From Clostridia bacterium (GTDB lineage Bacteria > Bacillota_A > Clostridia > Oscillospirales > CAG-382), in the NCBI GenBank assembly GCA_017517985.1, contig JAFWWX010000329.1:1-32769 (forward strand): a DNA stretch of 32,769 nt, read 5' to 3'. The number at the start of each line of letters is the position of its first letter. Position 1 is the stretch's first letter. The notes under the pieces are model-generated. The model had not been told where the DNA came from, searched no databases, and worked only from the letters and a program-made list of their open reading frames with translations. The translations under genes were made by a program, and so were the position numbers. Positions 8,216-16,320 of this stretch are shown here, in pieces.

Positions 8216-9481
8216 ATGGAAAGAACAATAACTGAAAATGGCGTTGAAATATACGGATATAAAAGTCCGTATCTTCACTCGTTCTGTCTTTGCCTTTATG
8301 TTAAGGCAGGTCCTCTTTATGAGGAAGACTATGAGAACGGAATATCTCATTTTTTTGAACATACAGCCTTCAGAAGCATAAACACAGCTCTTGGCGGTGA
8401 GCTTTACAGACGCGCGGATATGCTTGGAATTACAATGAATGCGGTAACCTACAGAGAATTTATACAGTTCAAAATTACGGGAGCTACGGAGAAATTTCGT
8501 GAAAGCGTGGACATACTGTGTGAAATTTTCACACCCTTTTTTGTGCCGAAGTGTGAGCTTGATATTGAAAGAAAGAGAATAAAGAGCGAGCTTCGTGAAA
8601 GTGATGAAAAAAATTCCCTTGAGTATTTTTCCGACAAAATTGTCTGGGAGGGAACAAAGCTTTCAAATACCATTCTGGGCAAAAACAAAGTTCTTGATAG
8701 AATTGGTATAAAGGCGCTTGAAAACGCCCGGAAAAGATTTCTGTCACCGGACAATATTTTCTTCTGTGTGACGGGTAACTACGGCAATGACGGAATTTCG
8801 TATCTTTCTGCAAGTATCGGCGATAAAAAACTTGAAAGCATAGCAGGGGAGCGTGATAATAAGGCTCAAGTACCCTATGGCTTTGGAAAACGAAACGCTC
8901 TTATACGGGTAAAAAATTCAAAAGAACATATTGTGCGGTTCTCTTTTGACATATACTCCGAAAGATACAGCTGTGCCGAGATGTATCTTCTTTATGACAT
9001 ACTTTTTTCCGGAGAATGTTCTAAAATCTTCAAGGGACTTTCCGAGGAATCCGGAATGGTGTACAGCTATGATGCATCAATTGAGAGATATAAGAATATT
9101 GGTGTGCTTAGCTTCCTGTATGAGGTTTCTGCAAAGGATGTTGAAAGGTCAGTAGGAAAGGTCGCAGATATTCTTATAAGGCTTAAAGAGGGAATAAGCG
9201 ATGAGCTTGAATATGCAAGAACGTCATATATCGTAAACGCAAAGTGTCTTTTGGACGAGCCGGAGGAGCTTAATTACCAGCTTGGATATGAGGGCAGACT
9301 AATGGGACACGATTTTTCAACCCTTGAAAAAAGAATAGACTCCTTTAAAAAGGTAACTTGCGGACGAATGACGGAGATTGTAAGGGAGATATTCACACCT
9401 GACAACCTTGTGCTTACATTTAAGGAAGATAAAAGACGTATAGACACAGAACGTATACGCAGTATAATAAACAAAATTTAA
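8216..9481 (+). CDS. M16 family zinc metallopeptidase (YmfH-like)
   Basis: A 421-residue peptidase of the M16 (pitrilysin/processing-peptidase) family. The inverted zinc motif HFFEH (His45, Glu48, His49) is intact, so it is probably active. Two M16 halves follow one another: N-terminal catalytic domain to about residue 210, then the C-terminal domain with YSYDASIERYKNIG. Bacillus carries such genes as a ymfF-ymfH pair; only one is seen here. ATG 8216 is preferred over GTG 8210 because AAAGGTGAT sits just upstream. It starts 15 bp after the exchanger gene. Substrate unknown. Confidence 0.9.
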   Translation: MERTITENGVEIYGYKSPYLHSFCLCLYVKAGPLYEEDYENGISHFFEHTAFRSINTALGGELYRRADMLGITMNAVTYREFIQFKITGATEKFRESVDILCEIFTPFFVPKCELDIERKRIKSELRESDEKNSLEYFSDKIVWEGTKLSNTILGKNKVLDRIGIKALENARKRFLSPDNIFFCVTGNYGNDGISYLSASIGDKKLESIAGERDNKAQVPYGFGKRNALIRVKNSKEHIVRFSFDIYSERYSCAEMYLLYDILFSGECSKIFKGLSEESGMVYSYDASIERYKNIGVLSFLYEVSAKDVERSVGKVADILIRLKEGISDELEYARTSYIVNAKCLLDEPEELNYQLGYEGRLMGHDFSTLEKRIDSFKKVTCGRMTEIVREIFTPDNLVLTFKEDKRRIDTERIRSIINKI

Positions 9482-9504
9482 ACGCAAAAAACTGAGAGGC
9501 AAAA

Positions 9505-11100
9505 ATGGCGAAACAAAATAAATTATATATAATTGTCTCAACCTTTGTCGTGCTTTATCTTTTACTTTGCAGCAATGCTTTTGCAAAGGAAATAATACAG
9601 GTAAAGCACAATATGACAATTGAGGAAATAATTGTAAAGCACAGAGAGCTTACACACACGGGTTTTGAAAAAAAGACACCGGAATATGAAATAAGCCCCA
9701 GACTTACTGCACCCTACAGTGCAGGCAAACTTAAAAAAAGCGGACTTGACGATGCACTTAATTCATTGAAAATGGTAAGATTTCTTGCCGGTGTACCCTA
9801 TGAAAATGTAAAATTAACAGATGAACTCAATGATATTGCCCAGCACGGAGCAGTGCTTCTCGCGGCAACAAATCAGTTTACCCACAGCCCCGGAAAACCG
9901 GCGGATATGACAGTAGAATTTTACAAAAAGGGCGAACAGGGCTGTAAGGAAGCAAATATAAACGCAGGAAGAAACAGTATCTCAAATGCTGTTATCGGCT
10001 TTGTGTTTGATGCAGGGCAGGGAAATATTACAAACGCAGGACACAGACGCTGGGTTTTGAAGCCGGGCGGAGAAAATTTTGGAATGGGCTTTGTAAAGGG
10101 CGCACAAAGCTACGGCGGGTACAGAATAAATATGTATGTATATGACGGAAAAGGCCCCTTTGACTGCGAAGCTGACAGCTATGTGGCGTGGCCCAACGCA
10201 GGAGCCTTTCCGCTGCAGTATTTTGCAGATAGCAATAATATTTTCGCACCCATAACTGCACCGTGGAGTATAAATCTCGGAGAACAGTACTCTGTTCCAT
10301 CAAAGAAAAATGCAAAAATAAAGCTCACAAGAAAAAGTGACGGTAAGGAATGGATATTTGATTTTCAAACACCGGATCTCGGAAAAGAGGAAATGACAGA
10401 TGACAAGCTCCATTTTTCCGTGGATAACGACGGTTACGGAATGGGAAAAGCTCTTATTTTTAGACCGGATATCAAATCTCTTGGTGTTATTGCCGACGGT
10501 GAAAGCTTTAATGTTGAGGTTTCTGGTATAAAATATAGAGACGGAAGTGAAGCCGTACTTTCTTATGATATAAATTTCTTTGACCTTGAGAGTGAGCAGA
10601 AAAAGTATGATGAATATATGGCATCTCTTGATGTTGAAGTAATTCTTCCGCCATTTGCAGTAACAATGAACGGAGTGAAAATAGACAATACCAATCTTGA
10701 GCACCCCTTTATAATGTACAACAACATCACTTATTTCCCGATGACATACTTTGATTCAAGATTTCTCGGTATAGGAACAAACTACACCGCCGAGGACGGA
10801 CTTTCAATTTTCCGTCTTGAAGACGCACAGCATAGCTATAATGGTCTGACAAGGCAAATGCCGAATGAGATGTCCTATCCTGCGTTAAAGTCTGTCGGAA
10901 AGATCCGTGTCAATGAAAAAGAGATAAACAACCGTACAGAGGAATATCCGATTTTGTTTTTCAGAGATATTACCTATTTCCCGATGACCTGGAAATTCTG
11001 CGTTGACGAATTTGGCTGGGGATACAGCTTTGATTTTGAAAAGGGGCTTGTTATAAATACAGTTGTTGACAAAGCAAAGATCAGTGACGGCACGAAGTAA
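9505..11100 (+). CDS. Secreted CAP-domain protein with two C-terminal stalk-like domains
   Basis: The 531-residue protein begins with a signal peptide (KLYIIVSTFVVLYLLLC, cleavage likely after AFA near residue 27). A CAP/SCP-like domain follows at about residues 80-220. Its motifs include TNQFTHSP (His), GHRRWVL and NFGMGF, and a VAWPNAGAFPL segment comes after it. The C-terminal 170 residues contain two copies of a motif with NNITYFPMTYF or RDITYFPMTWKF, as in copper amine oxidase N-terminal-like stalk domains of clostridial surface proteins. Bacterial CAP proteins are secreted and mostly of unknown function. It is the last gene of the rightward core-genome run. Confidence 0.85.
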   Translation: MAKQNKLYIIVSTFVVLYLLLCSNAFAKEIIQVKHNMTIEEIIVKHRELTHTGFEKKTPEYEISPRLTAPYSAGKLKKSGLDDALNSLKMVRFLAGVPYENVKLTDELNDIAQHGAVLLAATNQFTHSPGKPADMTVEFYKKGEQGCKEANINAGRNSISNAVIGFVFDAGQGNITNAGHRRWVLKPGGENFGMGFVKGAQSYGGYRINMYVYDGKGPFDCEADSYVAWPNAGAFPLQYFADSNNIFAPITAPWSINLGEQYSVPSKKNAKIKLTRKSDGKEWIFDFQTPDLGKEEMTDDKLHFSVDNDGYGMGKALIFRPDIKSLGVIADGESFNVEVSGIKYRDGSEAVLSYDINFFDLESEQKKYDEYMASLDVEVILPPFAVTMNGVKIDNTNLEHPFIMYNNITYFPMTYFDSRFLGIGTNYTAEDGLSIFRLEDAQHSYNGLTRQMPNEMSYPALKSVGKIRVNEKEINNRTEEYPILFFRDITYFPMTWKFCVDEFGWGYSFDFEKGLVINTVVDKAKISDGTK

Positions 11101-11849
11101 AAGTGTTTATAGCAAAAAAATAAAACACATTTTCCTGAAATTTCCGTAAATAAAAAGGGAGAAACGGCATAAACTATATCCGAAGCCAAAGACGAAACAG
11201 AAATCAAGCGGAAACCGATAATTTCCGATTGACAAAGTTACGGTTTTCGCTTCAAAGAGTATCTGTGCCGGATTTTTCGCCGTACGTGAGAACAGCAGGG
11301 ATTTATCTTATCCTTTGGGAACCTGCCAAAGAAAACCGTAGACATGGTTTTTGCTATTAATATTTTTAGAAATAGAAATATGGCGTTATCATTTACGAAA
11401 AAGATTTTTGTTTAAGTGGTATTTTAGTTTGACTTTGGCAATGGCTGTTTGACGGAATTTCCGGTATGGATGCTGATTGTTATATGAATATAAAAGAACC
11501 GGGGCAGCTGCTCCGGTTTTTTGTATAAAGCAGAAATGTTTATCTGTTAACGCAAAGAAAAGGAAGTCGGCACAGGAAAGAAAATGAAAAATAATAACAT
11601 AAATTAACACAAATAAAAAAACAAATATTACACAAACTATTCCCGAAGCAAAAACAAACTTGTATAAAGACACAAAAGCAAAATCAAGGTAATTGTTTTG
11701 CTTCTCCGATAACCTTTCAGGAATAGTTCCGCAATTAATTCTTCAGATTGAAAAAATTACCTCGGATATAAAATAAGAAGCGGAAGACACTAAACACAGA
11801 GCCGAGTAAGAATTCGGCTTATAAAAAAGTAAATCAAGGAGTATTTAAA
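11101..11849. other. Gene-poor stretch with inverted repeats
   Basis: No convincing coding sequence. It holds a 12-bp imperfect inverted repeat (11206-11217 with 11241-11252, 11 of 12 pairing). A third related arm, GAAAACCGT, lies at 11331-11339. There is a terminator at 11497-11522 and a short stem AGCCGA/TCGGCT (11800-11805 with 11814-11819) just before the small gene at 11850. No riboswitch class could be recognised in it. Confidence 0.6.
11497..11522 (+). terminator. Rho-independent terminator
   Basis: AACCGG (11497-11502) pairs with CCGGTT (11513-11518) and the inner GGC/GCT extends the stem around an AGCT loop. A run of six T follows. It lies about 400 bp after the CAP gene and probably ends the rightward operon or its 3' read-through. 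Confidence 0.8.
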
Positions 11850-11945
11850 ATGAATAACAAGAGACTCGTACCCGAAGCAAAGGAAGCAATGGATAAGTTC
11901 AAGATGGAAGCAGCATCTGATGAGGATGTCACCGATACATATTAA
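11850..11945 (+). CDS. Very short SASP-like spore protein (31 residues)
   Basis: A 31-codon ORF with AAGGAG (11836-11841) 8 nt before its ATG and its own terminator directly downstream, so it is very likely expressed. The N-terminal 24 residues (LVPEAKEAMDKFKMEAAS) match the first helix of alpha/beta-type small acid-soluble spore proteins, which coat spore DNA. Those proteins are normally 60-75 residues. After the EAAS segment this one diverges into an acidic tail (DEDVTDTY) and stops, so the second DNA-binding helix is missing. No continuation is found in other frames before the terminator. It could be a decayed SASP or a specialised mini-protein. Confidence 0.6.
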   Translation: MNNKRLVPEAKEAMDKFKMEAASDEDVTDTY

Positions 11946-11974
11946 ACAAAAACCAAAATACTTATTAAACCGGC

Positions 11975-12028
11975 CCGATAAAAGAAATTGGCGTACTGAA
12001 AATAGAATCAGTACGCCGTTTTTATCGG
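11975..12028 (+). terminator. Strong two-tier terminator after the SASP-like gene
   Basis: The core is a perfect 9-bp stem, GGCGTACTG (11990-11998) with CAGTACGCC (12009-12017), followed by GTTTTTA. An outer 9-bp arm CCGATAAAA (11975-11983) is complementary to TTTTATCGG (12020-12028), which includes the T tract. The outer pairing would compete with the T tract in RNA and makes the structure symmetrical, so it could also act on the other strand. Confidence 0.85.
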
Positions 12029-12114
12029 CAAAAGAGAATTTATACCGGGAGCGATTTTTATTTTCACAAGCAATGGCAAAAGAGCGTTTTTTAACTTAGG
12101 TTCTCCACACTTAA

Positions 12115-12155
12115 ACACCTCGAAAACGCCCATATATCAAGCTTTTCAGAGGTGT
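12115..12155 (+). repeat. Imperfect inverted repeat upstream of the 12212 gene
   Basis: ACACCTC-GAAAA (12115-12126) is complementary to TTTTC-A-GAGGTGT (12143-12155) with one bulged A. It lies in the leader region 57 bp before the next ATG. It could be an operator or an RNA hairpin; no T tract follows, so it is not a classic terminator. Confidence 0.45.
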
Positions 12156-12211
12156 AACTTTTCAAAAAATTCAGACACAGCGTCACCCTAGTATAGAAGG
12201 AGGAGCGATTT

Positions 12212-13294
12212 ATGATTTACGATGTATATGATTATAACTTTTTAAGGCTTTGCGGTCTTTGCAGATATTTTCCGAAGGACTTGCAGGAAAGATACAAAAG
12301 CGAGATGCTCGGGGTTAATGTTTATAAGAACTTGCAGGAATTTAAGATGATAAAACAGCAAAGCAACAAACAAAGCTTCAAGCTGACAAGACAAGGAAAA
12401 GCTTTCCTTGCAGAGATGGGGTATACCTTTCCCGAGGATGTTAAGACCAGCATCAACAGACAGAGCTATGGGGTAAAGATAAACAATGCAAAGTGGGTTT
12501 CTCTTTTACACCTTGCAGGAATAAATGTCTTTTGCAGAAATCTGAAAGAGCTTGCAGAAATGGAGGTGGGATATATCAGTACACATTTGCTGAGAGATGA
12601 CAGTAACAGAAAGCCCCTTGCAGAAACAAAGTTTTTAGGGCTTCTGAAAATCAGAGACACGGTGTATATTCCATATTATGTTGAAAGTGATGACGACTGG
12701 ATTTTGCAGAGATTTGACAGGCAGATGTATGAAATGTTTATAAATGAGCTTGAGGGCGTAAAACACGTCGGTCATATACTGCTTGGGGAAACCTTGGAGG
12801 AATTGAGCGAATATGTGATAAAGCTAAATAGGAGCGAAAAACTACCCCGAGGCAAAATACGTTTCTCGGAAGCCTTGGAGAGATTTGAGGGAGATACCGT
12901 GTTTATGCCCTTGAATTCGCTGGGAGTATTACAGATGCAATTTCTGAAAAATAGCAGAAATATTATGCGGTTTGTAAAAATGCTTGAGTATGACCCAGTT
13001 TCGTTACCGGCTTACAGCTTGTTTCACTGCGAGAAGCTCAACGGAACACCCATTTTTATAGCGTGCGACGGAAACATGAGCAAACTGAAAAGAGCACTTC
13101 AACAAACCGAAAAAGCGGGGTACAAATTCAATCCTAATATATTTGCACTCAACAAAGAGCAAGAAAACTTTATTGTAAATTACATAGCGAAAACTACGAG
13201 CGAATATTATGTTTGTCATCGTTTAACAGAGAGGATAGTTAAAAATAAGCTTTTTGAAAACCTTGACACACTCATTCAAAGACAAGCTGTGTAA
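12212..13294 (+). CDS. Uncharacterised protein with winged-helix-like N-terminus
   Basis: I do not recognise this 360-residue protein with certainty. It is soluble, with no signal peptide or membrane segment. Residues 1-75 look like a winged-helix unit: a helical start (DYNFLRLCGLC), then SFKLTRQGKAFLAEMGY, the usual wing and third-helix pattern. The rest is mixed alpha/beta with a charged C-terminal helix. The layout is reminiscent of plasmid or ICE replication-relaxation family proteins, but the match is only one of arrangement. AGGAGGAGC lies 6 nt before the ATG. It stands alone between the SASP-like gene and an HTH remnant, in a zone that looks like old mobile DNA. Confidence 0.6.
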   Translation: MIYDVYDYNFLRLCGLCRYFPKDLQERYKSEMLGVNVYKNLQEFKMIKQQSNKQSFKLTRQGKAFLAEMGYTFPEDVKTSINRQSYGVKINNAKWVSLLHLAGINVFCRNLKELAEMEVGYISTHLLRDDSNRKPLAETKFLGLLKIRDTVYIPYYVESDDDWILQRFDRQMYEMFINELEGVKHVGHILLGETLEELSEYVIKLNRSEKLPRGKIRFSEALERFEGDTVFMPLNSLGVLQMQFLKNSRNIMRFVKMLEYDPVSLPAYSLFHCEKLNGTPIFIACDGNMSKLKRALQQTEKAGYKFNPNIFALNKEQENFIVNYIAKTTSEYYVCHRLTERIVKNKLFENLDTLIQRQAV

Positions 13295-13357
13295 AAGGAT
13301 GGGGTTACATTTCCTGTAAAAGCGTTAAAGCGATAACAATAATATTTTGAATAATAC

Positions 13358-13386
13358 TTGACAAACTATCATTGTGATGATATAAG
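13358..13386 (+). promoter_or_regulatory. Near-consensus promoter before an HTH remnant
   Basis: A perfect TTGACA (13358-13363), a 17-bp spacer and TATAAG (13381-13386). Transcription would begin at about 13393, only a few bases before the ATG at 13397. That makes either a leaderless remnant or a promoter left over from a lost gene. Confidence 0.55.
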
Positions 13387-13387
13387 G

Positions 13388-13540
13388 TCGATACAGATGT
13401 ATGAGCAAAAAGGCAATGACATAGATAAAGCACAAGCCGGAACGCTGTATAAGCTTTCAAGAGTTCTTGGCCGTAATATCGAGGATTTGCTGGAGAATCT
13501 ATGGAATAAATGTCATTTGTGCTTTGTTTTTGCAGTATAA
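13388..13540 (+). pseudogene. Remnant of a small XRE-like HTH regulator
   Basis: The reading frame SIQMYEQKGNDIDKAQ, followed by TLYKLSRVLG and IEDLLEN, matches the C-terminal half of short Cro/XRE-like regulators in Clostridia, which typically read MYEQ-x-KDINKAQ...LYKLSKVLGC-x-IEDLLE. The N-terminal DNA-binding helices are absent: upstream the frame runs into the promoter. After IEDLLEN the frame continues into an unrelated hydrophobic tail and stops. This is best read as a gene fragment. An expressed micro-protein from ATG 13397 (47 codons) cannot be ruled out, but no ribosome binding site is seen. Confidence 0.5.
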
Positions 13541-13628
13541 ATGTCAAATTACTTTAAAATACTCTTGCAAAAGTGACAAATTGTTAGTTTTGATGATTTG
13601 TCGGTGCTGCAATACCCATATAAAAAAT

Positions 13629-13672
13629 ATGTCCACTGTGTGCATTTTGTTTTGTACACAGTGGACATTTTA
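13629..13672 (-). terminator. Bidirectional terminator at the end of the secretion operon
   Basis: A perfect 13-bp inverted repeat ATGTCCACTGTGT (13629-13641) and ACACAGTGGACAT (13656-13668) with a 14-nt loop. T-rich DNA lies on both sides in the respective reading directions. It sits 76 bp beyond the stop codon of the leftward lipoprotein gene, and is the only strong terminator found downstream of the 12-gene leftward operon. Confidence 0.85.
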
Positions 13673-13744
13673 TGTATTTGATATGATTATTGTTTTGGAG
13701 TTTATCTTTTTTCTATATTAATGATTTAATTTTGGACAGCTGTA

Positions 13745-14833
13745 TTATCGTACTCGTTCACACATCCATATGTTGTCTTCCAGTACCATAATGATGGAAG
13801 AATTCCTTGTGTCCCAATATTCGCCATATTCATCATATTGATCTATTGTTCCTATAATCTCAATGCGATTATTACTTATCTTGTTAATTTTTGTATAATT
13901 AGGTTTGCCTGCATCAGAACCACCAACACCGGGACAAGCAGAATACAATTTTCCATTTATTTCTTTATACATTGCAGTATACATATTTTTATCGCTTGAC
14001 TGTGAAAAATGAGAGTACCAGAATTTTTTTAATTCTTCCATATTTGAAACATCATCTTCTACAAGCCACCAAGCTCCGTATGGAGCACTGCTGTCTGAAA
14101 TTTTCACATCATAATTCACATAGAAATATGCTCCCATACTTACATAACCTTGTATAGATGCTAATGTAGCATAGTTTTCATTTGCAAATGAAAGAAATTC
14201 ACTGTCAGAAGCATTAGCTTTCAAATACAACTTTGGTTGTGTTTTTGTTGCAACTTTGACTGGCTCAGTGAACCAACCAACTTTTTTATATGCTTCGACT
14301 TCGGAATTAAGTGTAATCCTTGTTCTTCCGTCTGCCGCATACATTGTAACTACCGGCTCAATATACCATCCGACATTTTTATACGCTTCCACTTCTGACT
14401 TAAGCGTAACCCTTGTCCTTCCATCCGCCGCATACATCGTTACCACAGGTTCTGTATACCATCCGACATTTTTATATGCTTCAATTTCGGACTCAAGTGT
14501 CACTCTTGTTCGTCCATCCACAGCATACATTGTTGTTACCGGTTCAACATACCAACCTACTTCTTTATAAGCTTCAATTTCTGATTCAAGCGTCACTCTT
14601 GTTCTTCCATCAGCAGCATACATTGTTACAACCTGTTCTGTGTACCAGCCATTCTCCAAATATTCTTCTATATCCGCAGCGTTTATTTGCATTGTTCCTG
14701 TTAAAGAGTACAATGTTACATTCTGTTGTTTGGTTTCATCAATTTCATTGGAGTCATTATTTTGTTGCGTGCATGCTGTAATGCTAAAAACAAGCACGAC
14801 CGTAAAAAGTATCAATATATATTTTCTTTTCAT
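13745..14833 (-). CDS. Lipoprotein with tandem 31-residue repeats
   Basis: A 362-residue predicted lipoprotein. A hydrophobic leader ends in SITAC, so lipidation at Cys21 after cleavage is expected. One diverged unit (about residues 38-67) is followed by four near-identical 31-residue units (68-191), each with the pattern MYAADGRTR, then EAYK, then VGWYTEP. The C-terminal about 165 residues form a separate, unrecognised globular domain with aromatic residues (YGAWWLVEDDV). Similar YxxxGW repeats occur in clostridial surface proteins, probably as small binding modules. It is the last gene of the leftward operon, overlapping the phosphatase gene by 4 bases, with AAAGGTGG before the ATG. A role at the outer membrane face of the secretion system is inferred. 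Confidence 0.8.
   Translation of the reverse strand: MKRKYILILFTVVLVFSITACTQQNNDSNEIDETKQQNVTLYSLTGTMQINAADIEEYLENGWYTEQVVTMYAADGRTRVTLESEIEAYKEVGWYVEPVTTMYAVDGRTRVTLESEIEAYKNVGWYTEPVVTMYAADGRTRVTLKSEVEAYKNVGWYIEPVVTMYAADGRTRITLNSEVEAYKKVGWFTEPVKVATKTQPKLYLKANASDSEFLSFANENYATLASIQGYVSMGAYFYVNYDVKISDSSAPYGAWWLVEDDVSNMEELKKFWYSHFSQSSDKNMYTAMYKEINGKLYSACPGVGGSDAGKPNYTKINKISNNRIEIIGTIDQYDEYGEYWDTRNSSIIMVLEDNIWMCERVR
14261..14632 (-). repeat. Four 93-bp tandem repeats inside the lipoprotein gene
   Basis: Four in-frame units of exactly 93 bp (372 bp in total) encode the 31-residue modules. Their similarity at the DNA level makes copy-number change by slippage or recombination possible. A fifth, strongly diverged and one-residue-shorter unit precedes them. 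Confidence 0.85.
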
Positions 14834-15993
14834 TCTTTGACCACCTTTACTTCTTTTGACAACTCGGCATTACCACATTTCACAGTAACAACGACTGTTC
14901 CTTCTTTATGTGCTGTATAGTATCCGTCGCTTTCATCCACCTCAAGAACAGATGAATCTGAACTATAAAACCTCAAATTTTCGGGATCGGTGTTCTCTCC
15001 ACAACTTACCGAAAACCAACTTTCTTTATCAACGGCTATTTCAGTTACATCTTCTGACCAATAAATGTACTCTTTAGTAGAGTATTCATCATCACTATAA
15101 TCTGGTAACAAGTGTAAAACAGCAACAATCAATATTGCCAAAACAACAATACAGGAAATTACAAAAAATAGTTTTCTTGCAATTTTAGGCTTTTCTACAC
15201 CTATCACCAAGGTAGTAGTATTATCCACACCACCATTATTTAAAGCCTCTTTGACAAGTGCTTTGGCGGATTTTTCGGAGTCGTTAGAGCCAAGAACACA
15301 TCCTATTCTTTCATTTGAAACCATCTCGGTCAACCCATCGCTACAAAGTAAAAGCTTATCGTTTGTATCAAGTACAATTTCCTCAGAAGCATGTGTTTCT
15401 ATACTGAATTCTTCTTCAAAAATTCCAAGGTGTTGAGTTATCTTGTGTCTGTCTTTATGCGTAGCAGCTTCCTCGAGAGTTATTTCTCCATTTTCTACCA
15501 TAAACATAACTACAGTATCATCAATGGAAATCTGGCAAAGTTCGCCATTTCTTAAAAGGTACGCCCTGCTGTCTCCGATATTATATATTTTAGCTTTATT
15601 ACCATATATACAAGCAATTACACAGGTTGTTCCCATACGCTTCAAACCTGTTTCTCTGATCCTTTTGCAAACAAGCTTGTTTGCTTCTTTGATTATATTT
15701 TCGCAAAACTTATCTGCTGTAGGTTCATCAAAAAAAGCTTTGTCAGAATGAGCAGCGAGTACCTGAGAAGCAATCAAAGATGCTTCTTCTCCGCATTCTT
15801 CTCCACCCATTCCGTCAAATACCGCAAAGACATGCGAACCATTCGAGAATGTTTTTGAATATGTACAAGGTTTATTTCTGTTAGACTCGGTTAAGTAATA
15901 ACCTTCAAGGAAAAAATTGTCTTCGTTGTTTGTGCGCACCTTTCCTTTGTTTGAAACAACAGTTGCAGAAATATGAGGTTTATTCACTTTCAT
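14830..15993 (-). CDS. Transmembrane PP2C-type Ser/Thr phosphatase with Ig-like ectodomain
   Basis: Residues 1-265 form a metal-dependent PP2C phosphatase. All key motifs are present: RTNNED, FDGMGG (metal-binding Asp), MGTTC, NIGDSRAYL, LLCSDGLTEM and GGVDNTT (last metal Asp). One membrane segment follows (LFFVISCIVVLAILIVAVL, about residues 274-293). A short outside domain of the bacterial Ig-like 2 type ends in a YYTAHKEGTVVVTV pattern. Bacterial PP2C enzymes reverse Hanks-type kinase phosphorylation; the likely partner is the kinase that opens this operon. The ATG at 15993 is only 2 nt from AAGGAG, so a GTG at 15987 with 7-8 nt spacing may be the true start. It overlaps the lipoprotein gene by 4 bases. 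Confidence 0.9.
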   Translation of the reverse strand: MKVNKPHISATVVSNKGKVRTNNEDNFFLEGYYLTESNRNKPCTYSKTFSNGSHVFAVFDGMGGEECGEEASLIASQVLAAHSDKAFFDEPTADKFCENIIKEANKLVCKRIRETGLKRMGTTCVIACIYGNKAKIYNIGDSRAYLLRNGELCQISIDDTVVMFMVENGEITLEEAATHKDRHKITQHLGIFEEEFSIETHASEEIVLDTNDKLLLCSDGLTEMVSNERIGCVLGSNDSEKSAKALVKEALNNGGVDNTTTLVIGVEKPKIARKLFFVISCIVVLAILIVAVLHLLPDYSDDEYSTKEYIYWSEDVTEIAVDKESWFSVSCGENTDPENLRFYSSDSSVLEVDESDGYYTAHKEGTVVVTVKCGNAELSKEVKVVKE

Positions 15994-15998
15994 TCTCC

Positions 15999-16307
15999 TT
16001 AATACTTAGGAATTCTGTTGGAACGAAGTTGTGCCTGTTCCTGGACGTAGTCATACTGTTCGGCAGCATATCTCAAAAACTTGGCATAAGATTCAAGTCT
16101 TTTAACGAGTGTTGAATATGTAGAGTCATCGGCAAAAAGGCTGTCCCACTTTGAGTAAAACGCATCGTAATCAGCACCTTGAAAACCGCTTCGCATTTCT
16201 AAAACTGCTGTTGAGGAATTGGCCATATGCTTTCTTATTTCAGCAATTTGGGCTTCAATGTTTTCGGCAGTTTTTACCAGTTTTGCACAATCAGTCTTTA
16301 TATACAT
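15999..16307 (-). CDS. WXG100-like secreted protein (Esx type)
   Basis: A 102-residue all-helical protein. Two long helices flank the turn region SGFQGADYDAFYSKW, which stands where WXG100 proteins have Trp-x-Gly. Such proteins are small type VII secretion substrates or partners, exported as helical hairpin dimers. I use the ATG at 16307: it lies after the stop codon of the preceding gene and has GGGGTG upstream, while the longer ORF from 16364 would overlap that gene. The C-terminus (RSNRIPKY) lacks the YxxxE tail present in two of its relatives here, so it may be the non-signal partner of a heterodimer. The gene is 5 bp from the phosphatase gene. Confidence 0.75.
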   Translation of the reverse strand: MYIKTDCAKLVKTAENIEAQIAEIRKHMANSSTAVLEMRSGFQGADYDAFYSKWDSLFADDSTYSTLVKRLESYAKFLRYAAEQYDYVQEQAQLRSNRIPKY

Positions 16308-16320
16308 TTCTACACCCCAT

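Noticed and set aside
11389..11673. Leftward 94-codon ORF with hydrophobic start
   Set aside because: It crosses a clear terminator hairpin, has no ribosome binding site, and its hydrophobicity follows from AT-rich DNA.
11761..11800. Sigma-G-type promoter for the SASP-like gene
   Set aside because: A GGATA and a CACTAAA are present, but the spacing (19) and mismatches make the match too weak to list as a feature.
14261..14632. CRISPR-like regular repeats
   Set aside because: The repeats are directly adjacent, coding, and without spacers; there are no cas genes in the window.
14256..14781. Rightward open frames across the lipoprotein repeats
   Set aside because: They are antisense shadows created by the repetitive 93-bp units; the leftward frame has a lipobox, a ribosome binding site and an operon context.
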